Shown here: one piece after another, positions 1 to 6,600 of the stretch | Layout of the letters: every line of letters starts with the position of its first letter | How positions within the stretch are numbered: position 1 is the first letter of the stretch | Assembly (NCBI GenBank): GCA_031376455.1 | Contig: JANMDU010000095.1 | Location: 1 to 7,348, forward strand | Direction: 5' to 3' | DNA: 7,348 bases | From: JANMDU01 sp031376455 | Lineage (GTDB): Bacteria; Pseudomonadota; Gammaproteobacteria; Burkholderiales; Burkholderiaceae_C | The notes under the pieces: model-generated | Seen by the model: the letters and a program-made list of their open reading frames with translations, nothing else | Database searches by the model: none | What the model was told of the DNA's origin: nothing | Position numbers and translations under genes: made by a program

Positions 1-1980
1 ATCACCTTAAGCCCAGGCCAAGTCACCACGACACAAGCGCCTGTTCTGACAGTGCAACCGGGCGGCAACACCATCACCGCCGGTGTCGGCGCGACCAGCA
101 TCCCAGAGACCACGCTGACGAACAACACGGCCACGGCCACGGTCACTGCGCTTGCGCCTGACGCAAGCGTATCTGGGCGCGTTTGGTTAGATGTTGACAG
201 CAACCGCCGCTACGATGCGAGCGTTGATTTGAATCTGGCGGGTTATCGCGTTGAACTTGTGAACAGCAGCGGAAATGTTGTTGGTTCTGCTACAACGAAT
301 GTTACTGGTTCGTACAACATCACTGGGCAAGTCCCGAGCTCGATTGCTGGTACTTACACTATCCGTTTCCGCAACCCAAGTGGCGAAGTAATCGTGACGA
401 CGCCACTGAATCAAGCTACAACAACGTCTGCTGGAAATGCATCGACGGGTACAACGACCAGCGCAGTCAACGGTACACGAACAATAGGTGGAGCTATTGG
501 CAACATCACGCTGTACGCTGGCGACAATACAGTTGAACAGAATTTACCAATTGATCCAAGTGGCGTGGTGTATGACTCTATAACTCGTCAACCTGTCGCG
601 GGTGCGCAAGTCACGTTGGTTGGCCCTAACAATTTACCAGTCCCTGGCGCTTGCTTGGTGCAAGGCTCAGCGATGCAAACAACGAATGCGACTGGCATCT
701 ATCGATTTGATTTGATTGGTGTTAATCCACCTCCGGCTGGCTGTGCGCCACAAGCGGGCATTTACGAGATACGTGTCACCCCACCCGCTGGTTACAGTTC
801 GTCTCCCGCTGTGTTGGGTGGCGTCAGTGCCCCGGGTGTAGCTGTGGGCGTTGCAGGCAACGTGTACAGCCCGCCTAGTCAGCCTGGCGTAGAAATTTCA
901 ATGCAGCCCAATGCAACTGCGACTGCTGTTGGCGTAAACGGAGCGAGTACCGTAGGCGGCGTAGGTACTCAATACTTCTTGAGAATCGACATTAATCCAG
1001 CATCGAGCGCAGGTGTGATTCATAACCACATTCCGCTAGATCCACTGACCAGCGGCGCGATCTTAGTCAGCAAAGTGGGTGATAAGACAGTTGCTGAGGT
1101 GGGCGATTCAGTGAAGTACACCGTTCGCATGCGTAATACGACAGTTGGTGCAATTCCAGCGGTGCAATTAGAAGACTTGTTGCCAGCAGGCTTCCGCTAC
1201 ATCCCGGGCACAGCGCGTTTGAACACCATTGCACTGGCTGATCCGGCTGGTGGAATTGGGCGCGCTCTCAAGTTCAACATTGGTTCAGCCGGCGTCATCC
1301 CTGCCAATACAGCATGGGAGTTGACATACTTCGTACGGTTAGGCGTAGGTTCGCAGCAGGGTGATGGCATCAACCGGGCGACTGCTGAATTCCAAGGTGT
1401 TAATGGTGTCGTGCGCTCTAACACTGCTCAATTCCGCGTTCGCGTCCAAGGTGGTGTGTTTAGCAACGAAGGTTGTATTGTTGGTAAGGTCTATGTGGAC
1501 TGTGACGGCAACTTTGCACAGAACAACGAGAGCGGCTCACGTGAGCTCGGTATCCCAGGCGTACGTTTGCTCATGTTGGATGGCACGCAGATCACCACCG
1601 ACAGCGAAGGCAAGTACAGCATCTGCGGCGTGAAAGCTCAGACACACGTGATTAAAGTGGATCGCACGACCTTGCCAAAAGGCTCGCGTTTGATGCCATC
1701 ATCTAACCGCAATGCCGGCGTGGGAGACAGTATCTTTGTTGATCTCAAGGGCGGAGAATTGGCACGCGCTGACTTTATCGAGGGCTCGTGCTCACCAGAG
1801 GTACTGGATCAAGTCAAAGCTCGCCGTGCTCAAAACGATATCTTGGCGCCAGAGAAAGAAACAACGCCAAACTTGAAGATTGACAACCGTCCATTGCAGA
1901 TTGAGCAGCAGATCCTGCCCGGTCTACGTCCTGATGTGCAATCGCCTGCACCCGGCACTGCCGGAGGTAAAGCGCTATGA
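1..1980 (+). CDS. Large DUF11/SdrD-B repeat surface protein, 3' part (5' end outside window)
   Basis: The frame is open from the first base, so this is the C-terminal 659 residues of a longer protein; the GTG at 52 is internal and not the start. Residues are counted from the first codon of the window. Residues 1-53 look like the end of a DUF11 repeat (ETTLTNNTATATVTA). Residues 57-135 are an SdrD-B/Cna-B-like beta-sandwich with a DxDxN calcium-type loop (D64, D66, N68). Residues 185-268 are a second such module (GVVYDSITRQPVAGAQVTL). Residues 352-483 are a DUF11 domain (VGDSVKYTVRMRN, then LEDLLPAGFRYIPGTA). Residues 493-595 are a last SdrD-B module with DCDGN and the GIPGVRL and TTDSEGKYSI motifs. 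A 62-residue polar tail follows, without LPXTG, PEP-CTERM or transmembrane anchor. Such proteins are usually extracellular stalks or adhesins. It overlaps the next gene by ATGA, implying joint translation. Exact role unknown; domain calls are by eye. Confidence 0.85.
   Translation: MTLSPGQVTTTQAPVLTVQPGGNTITAGVGATSIPETTLTNNTATATVTALAPDASVSGRVWLDVDSNRRYDASVDLNLAGYRVELVNSSGNVVGSATTNVTGSYNITGQVPSSIAGTYTIRFRNPSGEVIVTTPLNQATTTSAGNASTGTTTSAVNGTRTIGGAIGNITLYAGDNTVEQNLPIDPSGVVYDSITRQPVAGAQVTLVGPNNLPVPGACLVQGSAMQTTNATGIYRFDLIGVNPPPAGCAPQAGIYEIRVTPPAGYSSSPAVLGGVSAPGVAVGVAGNVYSPPSQPGVEISMQPNATATAVGVNGASTVGGVGTQYFLRIDINPASSAGVIHNHIPLDPLTSGAILVSKVGDKTVAEVGDSVKYTVRMRNTTVGAIPAVQLEDLLPAGFRYIPGTARLNTIALADPAGGIGRALKFNIGSAGVIPANTAWELTYFVRLGVGSQQGDGINRATAEFQGVNGVVRSNTAQFRVRVQGGVFSNEGCIVGKVYVDCDGNFAQNNESGSRELGIPGVRLLMLDGTQITTDSEGKYSICGVKAQTHVIKVDRTTLPKGSRLMPSSNRNAGVGDSIFVDLKGGELARADFIEGSCSPEVLDQVKARRAQNDILAPEKETTPNLKIDNRPLQIEQQILPGLRPDVQSPAPGTAGGKAL
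1963..1968 (+). promoter_or_regulatory. Strong ribosome binding site for the barrel gene
   Basis: GGAGGT lies 8 bases before the ATG at 1977, inside the last codons of the upstream repeat protein. It fixes the start of the barrel gene and supports translational coupling through the ATGA overlap. Confidence 0.85.
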
Positions 1981-4900
1981 ATTTACGTTTCACTCCAATA
2001 GCGCTAGCCATCGCGCTGCTTCCTTTGGCAAGTTGGGCGCAACCTGCGCCAGCCACCAGAGTGGCAGCGACGAGCGCAGATGTACTGGACGCAAAAAGCT
2101 TGTTTGAAACAGGTGGGCAAGCAGACATCGGGCCTCGGCCATTCAACTCTTTCCTTGCGCGTTTGTCTTCGCCGGTAGAGGTGATCAAGCTAGAGACAGC
2201 AAAAGATAATTTGCCTGCTGATGGTGTTAGTAGTAATGATATTCGTCTGCAGTTGCTTGACAGCAAAGGCCAAGCGATCAAAGGCGAGCAACTCGTGACG
2301 ATTGAGGTTAACGGCGGCGCGAGAATATTGTTGCCCGGGCGCTTAACCTCAGAGTCTGGAGCAGATCGCGGCGATATTGATCGCATCACACCGGGCGTGC
2401 AAGCGAAGGTCGTGGATGGTCTTTTAACTTTTAAATTACTCGCACCTTATCAGCCTGACGCAGTGACCATACGTGTAAGTGTGCAAGGTGTCAGCGAGCG
2501 TTTGATCGTGCGGTATGTGCCTGATCTGCGGGATTTGGTCGCTGTTGGACTGATTGAAGGTCGCTTGCGCTCTGATAAATTTGATCCTAAAGCGATCGTG
2601 CCAGTGCGTGAAAACGATGGCTTTGAAGAAGAGCTCAAAGGATTTAACAAAGAGTTCAACGGTGGCCGCTCCAACTTCGGCGCGCGGGCTGCGATGTACC
2701 TCAAAGGCAAGGTCAAAGGTGATTACCTGCTCACCGTGGCGTATGACTCTGACAAAGACACCCGCAAAGAGCTCTTTGAATCGATTGATCCCAATGCGTT
2801 TTATCCGGTGTATGGCGATTCCAGCCTAAAAACCAAAGATGCGCAAAGCACCGGCAAACTTTACGTCCGCTTGGACAAAAACCGAAGCTATTTGCTTTGG
2901 GGTGACTACACGACGCAAGATCCCAATCCTGCACGTCGTTTAAGCCAATACAACCGCACCTTGCCTGGAGCGCGTTGGCATTATGAAGAAGGCGAAGCTG
3001 TGATCAACGCTTTCGCTGCACAAGAAAGTTTCAAGCAAGTCGTGGATGAGTTTCCGGGGCGTGGTGTATCTGGCCCTTACTCAGTATCCAATCCGAATGG
3101 CATCAAAGGCACAGAACGTGTCGAGTTGGTCGTTCGCAGCAGGAATCAAACGTCTGTGATTCTGAAAGTCACGCCACTCGTGCGTGAAAGTGATTATGAG
3201 TTTGAGCCCTTCAACGGCCAAATTCTCTTTCGCACGCCAGTGCCAAGTATTGATGATCAGCTTAATCCCGTCTCCATTCGTATCAGCTATGAAGTTGAAC
3301 AAGGGGGCAAGCGGCATTTCATCTATGGTGCAGATATCCAATACAAACTCTCTGATCGTTTGACGCTAGGCGGAGCAGTCGCTAAAGACAGCAATCCCGT
3401 CACAGGTCAAACGCTGATCGGAGCAAACGTCGCGCTCAAGCTAACCAAAAATACTGAAATCATCGCTGAAATTGCGCGTTCGAAAAGCTTAGTCAACACT
3501 GATCCGAATGGCTTCAACACCAACAACAGCGCCAATTTCGCTGGCAAATCAGGTGAAGTCGATGGCAATGCTGTGCGCGTGGAAATTCGCCACGCAGATG
3601 ATCAGTTGCGTGCCAATGCTTTCATTCAACGCGCAGACAATGATTTCAACAATGTATCCAGTGGCTTGACCGGTGGTAAGCAAGAAATCGGCGGCGCGGT
3701 CACTTACAAAGCTACCGAAAAGCTGACGATCACAGCCGATGCCCAGCGTTCGCAAGATCGTATCAATGGCAGCGAGAATACTGCAGCTTCTGTGGCTGCT
3801 GATCTCAAACTCACCGATCGCCTTACCGTAGGCGGTGGCGTGCGCCGAGTTGATCAAAACGCCATCAGTGCCGCTCAGCAAACCGTGAATAATTGTTTAA
3901 ACACCATCAATACGTACTCTGGTGTGGTGGCGGGCTACAACACTGGCTTTGGCATCAGCCAAGTGGGCAATCAGCAGATAGATCCAGCCACAGGATTGCC
4001 GGTGATTTGCAACACAGCTATCAATCCTGTTAACGCACCCGCGCAAGCCTTGGATCGCACATCTATTTTCCTTCGCGCTGGTTATAAAGCGACGGACAAG
4101 CTCACGGTTGATGGAGAGATACAAAACATCACCGGGACAGATCCTGCGAGCACAGTCAAACTCGGGTTGCGTTACGCTGCGGCTAAAAACGTTGATCTGA
4201 CTGGTGAGATGCAGCGCGAATTCGGCGCTGGTGACAACAATCTGTATCGGCTTGGCGCGGACTGGCGCGTTGCTGAAAAAACACGCCTTTATTCTCGTTA
4301 TGAATATGCGCATACCTACAGCGCAAACTATGGTTTAGGGGTCGGCCCTCTATCGCGCGCCTTCGCGCTCGGCATCGACACACAATACATGCAAGATGGA
4401 TCGCTCTACAGCGAGTACCGATTAAATGACAGCGGCTCGGGCCGAAGCATCCAAAATGCGCTCGGTTTGCGCAATGGTTGGAATGTCGCGGAAGGCTTGC
4501 GCTTGCAAACCAGCGCAGAGTACGTGAAAAGCACCAACGGCGATTCCGCCGCTTTAAGTTTGGGCGGCGAATATACGGCGAATCCATTGTGGAAAGCGTC
4601 AAGCAGAATTCAGTGGCGTGGCGATGGCAGCTTCAACAACTGGCTTTTCAGCGCCAGTGTCGCTCGCAAGCTTGATCGTGACTGGACCTTGATTGCCCGC
4701 GAGTATTTGAATTTTGTTGATCCGAAAAACGGCACAGCGGATACACGTCAAAACCGCTTCCAAGTTGGCTTTGCATATCGGCCCGTTGATAACAACAAAT
4801 TCGACGCACTTGGGCTCTATGAGCAAAAGACAGACAAGTCAGCTGACAGAGACAGCGACACTAATATTATTAGTTTGCGAGCAAACTATCATCCATCGCG

Positions 4901-5366
4901 TCCTTGGTGGCTCACTGGGCGTATGGCTTACAAACGTGTGAACGAATTGCTCGCTGGCACGGTCAACGACTCTTACAGCGCTGCATTGATCGGTGGGCGC
5001 GTCACATACGACATCACCAACCGCTGGAGCATCGGCGGCATGACAACTTTCTTGGCGGGTCAAGGCGGCGGCAAGCAGTTTGCGTACGGCGTAGAGGTTG
5101 GCTACACTGTCATGGACAATCTAATCGTTGGGCTGGGCTACAACTGGCGCGGCTTCAATGGCGGTGATTTGAATGGCAGCGACTACACCAACCGTGGCTG
5201 GGTATTGAATGTGCGCTACAAGTTTGATGAGGATTTGTTCAAGGGCTCTGATGCGGGTGTGAATCGCACGCTTAGCCCACAGGGCGCGACAGCTGGCATC
5301 AACAGCGTGCCCGCTGTGGGCTCTGGTGCTGCTCCTGCCAATGCTCTTCCACCCACCCCCCGATGA
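1977..5366 (+). CDS. Giant outer-membrane beta-barrel protein with N-terminal Ig-like domain
   Basis: The ATG at 1977 has a GGAGGT site and is followed by a Sec signal peptide (residues 1-21, cut likely after SWA, before Q22). Residues 60-180 resemble a Big_1/invasin Ig domain (DNLPADGVSSNDIRLQLLDS). Residues 181-440 are a conserved strand-rich region with YPVYGDSS, LYVRLDKNRSYLLWGDYTT and, at 380-440, an ERVELVVR...YEFEPFNGQILF...ISYEV block. Residues about 431-1088 form a beta-barrel of alternating amphipathic strands joined by short turns and variable loops, ending in the aromatic strand GWVLNVRYKFDEDLF. A Pro/Ala-rich 41-residue tail follows. The only two cysteines (C640, C678) sit in one loop. 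No TonB box or plug domain was recognised, so a classical TonB-dependent receptor is unlikely. It probably lies in the outer membrane as the export, display or anchoring partner of the upstream repeat protein; that role is inferred from context only. The family is recognised only as a type of large outer-membrane protein, without an assigned gene name. Confidence 0.85.
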   Translation: MNLRFTPIALAIALLPLASWAQPAPATRVAATSADVLDAKSLFETGGQADIGPRPFNSFLARLSSPVEVIKLETAKDNLPADGVSSNDIRLQLLDSKGQAIKGEQLVTIEVNGGARILLPGRLTSESGADRGDIDRITPGVQAKVVDGLLTFKLLAPYQPDAVTIRVSVQGVSERLIVRYVPDLRDLVAVGLIEGRLRSDKFDPKAIVPVRENDGFEEELKGFNKEFNGGRSNFGARAAMYLKGKVKGDYLLTVAYDSDKDTRKELFESIDPNAFYPVYGDSSLKTKDAQSTGKLYVRLDKNRSYLLWGDYTTQDPNPARRLSQYNRTLPGARWHYEEGEAVINAFAAQESFKQVVDEFPGRGVSGPYSVSNPNGIKGTERVELVVRSRNQTSVILKVTPLVRESDYEFEPFNGQILFRTPVPSIDDQLNPVSIRISYEVEQGGKRHFIYGADIQYKLSDRLTLGGAVAKDSNPVTGQTLIGANVALKLTKNTEIIAEIARSKSLVNTDPNGFNTNNSANFAGKSGEVDGNAVRVEIRHADDQLRANAFIQRADNDFNNVSSGLTGGKQEIGGAVTYKATEKLTITADAQRSQDRINGSENTAASVAADLKLTDRLTVGGGVRRVDQNAISAAQQTVNNCLNTINTYSGVVAGYNTGFGISQVGNQQIDPATGLPVICNTAINPVNAPAQALDRTSIFLRAGYKATDKLTVDGEIQNITGTDPASTVKLGLRYAAAKNVDLTGEMQREFGAGDNNLYRLGADWRVAEKTRLYSRYEYAHTYSANYGLGVGPLSRAFALGIDTQYMQDGSLYSEYRLNDSGSGRSIQNALGLRNGWNVAEGLRLQTSAEYVKSTNGDSAALSLGGEYTANPLWKASSRIQWRGDGSFNNWLFSASVARKLDRDWTLIAREYLNFVDPKNGTADTRQNRFQVGFAYRPVDNNKFDALGLYEQKTDKSADRDSDTNIISLRANYHPSRPWWLTGRMAYKRVNELLAGTVNDSYSAALIGGRVTYDITNRWSIGGMTTFLAGQGGGKQFAYGVEVGYTVMDNLIVGLGYNWRGFNGGDLNGSDYTNRGWVLNVRYKFDEDLFKGSDAGVNRTLSPQGATAGINSVPAVGSGAAPANALPPTPR
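3267..5240 (+). other. Predicted transmembrane beta-barrel domain (residues 431-1088)
   Basis: Thirty-three to thirty-four stretches of 9-13 residues with alternating polar and hydrophobic side chains can be marked by eye, from SIRISYEV (433-440) to WVLNVRYKF (1075-1083). They alternate between short turns (for example KLSDRLT 457-463, KATEKLT 578-584, KLTDRLT 611-617, KATDKLT 704-710, DITNRWS 1012-1018) and longer, Asn/Gly/Asp-rich loops. With short turns facing the periplasm, both ends fall on the periplasmic side only if the strand number is even, which favours 34. This is a manual count and could be off by several strands. Confidence 0.7.
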
Positions 5367-5392
5367 ATCACCAGCCAGATTGCTATGCTCTC

Positions 5393-5398
5393 AAGAGG
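5393..5398 (+). promoter_or_regulatory. Ribosome binding site deciding the lipoprotein start
   Basis: AAGAGG lies 6 bases before the ATG at 5405. The alternative ATG at 5363, which overlaps the TGA of the barrel gene, is preceded by a C-rich stretch with no Shine-Dalgarno match. The 5405 start also puts the lipobox at a normal distance from the N-terminus. Confidence 0.75.
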
Positions 5399-5404
5399 CT
5401 CGCT

Positions 5405-6493
5405 ATGAAACCACAACTTTTAAGCCTTTTTACGTCTCTTGCCTTGATGGGCTGCGCGCAGACTGCTACTAAAAACGAAGCGCCTGGGCCAGGTAGCCAA
5501 TCAACGGGCTTGGCGCAGCAGCAGCAGCGCATCACCGATGACAAAGTGCTTGCGGATCGCAAAACCATTGATGCATTGCAGCAGCGCTTGCGCAAGCTCA
5601 ATGAAGCGGGAATTGCGCAAAATAACTACCCACTTGCCAAAGCGCAATGTTGGTTGGACACTGCGAAAACGCAATATCATGAAAATGATCGCACCGGCTA
5701 CATCGAAGAATCGATGACCGAATCACAGAAAATTATCTCTGCGCTTGAGGCAGACAGGAATTCACGCGCCGGCTTTGACACCCCTCTCGTGGCTCGCAGC
5801 ACCCGCTTGCGAGATGACTTGTGGATGGAGCTGGGTAAGTACAAGAACAATGCGACGACTTTGTCTTGCAACGCGCGTACGGTCGCTTGTGCAGAGGTGC
5901 GCTTGGTGCGCGCAGGCCACGCTGAAGAGCAAACCGGCTGGCGCGCCGCGACGCCTCATGTGATGATGGTCGAGGATAGCTTGCGCCGTGCTGGTGTAGA
6001 GGCAGCGAGCTGCATACCGGTTGTCGTTGCCGTCGCTCCGCCAGCTGCCCCAGCTGCCCCAGCTGTCGTGCCTGCTCCTGCACCTGTGATACGCGAAATC
6101 ACCAAGGAAACATTTGTTGTTTTGGCTGATACGCTGTTTAAGTTTGATAAGTCGGGTCGAGATGACATGTTGCCAGGTGGCAAAGAGCGCCTAGCCGCTG
6201 TGGCTAACCGTCTCAAGTCTTACCAATCGATTGCCACGCTCAGCATTGGCGGCCATACCGACCGCTTAGGCTCAGATGCCTATAACGATCCATTGTCTGC
6301 ACGCCGAGCCGCCACTGTTTTGGATTACCTCGGCTCTCTTGGCGTGAAAGCTGCCAAGACGGAAGCTTTCGGTAAGGGCAAACGCGAGCCAGTGACGACG
6401 CAGTGCAGCAACAAGCAGCCACGCGCTCAGCTGATCACTTGCTTGCAGCCAGACCGCCGCGTGACGATTGAAGTCACAGGTGTGGTGAAATAA
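5405..6493 (+). CDS. OmpA-family peptidoglycan-binding lipoprotein
   Basis: The 362-residue protein begins with a lipoprotein signal peptide (MKPQLLSLFTSLALMGC; lipobox LMG-C17), so it should be lipidated at C17 and sit on the periplasmic face of the outer membrane. Residues 38-200 are charged and mostly helical (QQQQRITDDKVLADRKTIDALQQ onward, in part) and hold C82, C155, C162 and C203. Residues 206-229 are a Val/Pro/Ala linker. Residues 236-360 are an OmpA C-terminal domain: LFKFDKSGRD, GGHTDRLGSDAYNDPLSARRA, and a final DRRVTIEVTG strand. D286 and R301 match the Asp/Arg pair that binds diaminopimelate in OmpA-like domains. C334 and C346 flank an insertion seen in other proteobacterial members and may form a disulfide. 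The gene starts 38 bases after the barrel gene and probably anchors that complex to the cell wall. The family call is firm; the partner is inferred. Confidence 0.92.
   Translation: MKPQLLSLFTSLALMGCAQTATKNEAPGPGSQSTGLAQQQQRITDDKVLADRKTIDALQQRLRKLNEAGIAQNNYPLAKAQCWLDTAKTQYHENDRTGYIEESMTESQKIISALEADRNSRAGFDTPLVARSTRLRDDLWMELGKYKNNATTLSCNARTVACAEVRLVRAGHAEEQTGWRAATPHVMMVEDSLRRAGVEAASCIPVVVAVAPPAAPAAPAVVPAPAPVIREITKETFVVLADTLFKFDKSGRDDMLPGGKERLAAVANRLKSYQSIATLSIGGHTDRLGSDAYNDPLSARRAATVLDYLGSLGVKAAKTEAFGKGKREPVTTQCSNKQPRAQLITCLQPDRRVTIEVTGVVK
6041..6065 (+). repeat. Short tandem repeat coding the Pro/Ala linker
   Basis: The 9-base unit CCAGCTGCC is present 2.8 times in tandem (6041-6049, 6050-6058, 6059-6065) and encodes Pro-Ala-Ala repeats in the linker between the helical and OmpA domains of the lipoprotein. 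Unit gain or loss stays in frame, so linker length could vary between strains. Confidence 0.85.
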
Positions 6494-6523
6494 GCGCGCC
6501 GCGTTAATCTCTTAGACTAAATT

Positions 6524-6567
6524 AGCACTATGCCGGCGTAAATGCTGCGCAAAGTGCTTCTTTTTTT
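6524..6567 (+). terminator. Probable rho-independent terminator after the envelope operon
   Basis: AGCAC (6524-6528) pairs with GTGCT (6554-6558). After a 2x2 internal loop, TGC (6531-6533) pairs with GCA (6549-6551). After a one-base bulge, CGGC (6534-6537) pairs with GCTG (6544-6547, one G-T pair), closing a 6-base loop. TTC and seven T follow (6559-6567). The stem is imperfect, but its place 30 bases past the lipoprotein stop and its T-tract fit a terminator for plus-strand transcripts. The opposite strand has no comparable T-tract after the stem. The rest of the 107-base gap between the convergent genes shows no other feature. Confidence 0.6.
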
Positions 6568-6600
6568 GTAGCGCGTGTTTCTGTTTCAGGCTGGGTCGGT

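Noticed and set aside
52..54. GTG as the start of the repeat protein
   Set aside because: The frame is open to base 1 and the residues before it continue a DUF11 repeat; there is no signal peptide after the GTG.
1814..2389. 191-codon open frame on the minus strand
   Set aside because: Antisense to the end of the repeat protein and the signal peptide and Ig domain of the barrel gene, with no recognisable product; a shadow of real coding sequence.
3897..4602. Two overlapping minus-strand open frames of about 138 codons
   Set aside because: They lie opposite the barrel domain, are rich in Arg, Cys and His as is usual for reverse-frame shadows, and resemble no known family.
1977..5366. Barrel protein as a TonB-dependent receptor
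   Set aside because: No TonB box or plug motifs were found after the signal peptide; an Ig-like domain is there instead, and the strand count exceeds 22.
5363..5404. Earlier ATG start of the OmpA lipoprotein, overlapping the TGA of the barrel gene
   Set aside because: No ribosome site before it, and it would add 14 polar residues before the signal peptide; the ATG at 5405 has AAGAGG at proper spacing and a normal lipoprotein signal. Some use by coupling cannot be excluded.
5516..5527. CAG run coding four glutamines in the lipoprotein
   Set aside because: Only four units in a Gln-rich helical start; too short to count as a repeat of interest.
6494..6523. Short inverted bases TTAG-A-CTAA near 6512-6520 as an operator or second terminator
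   Set aside because: Only four pairs with a one-base loop; not enough to support a site.
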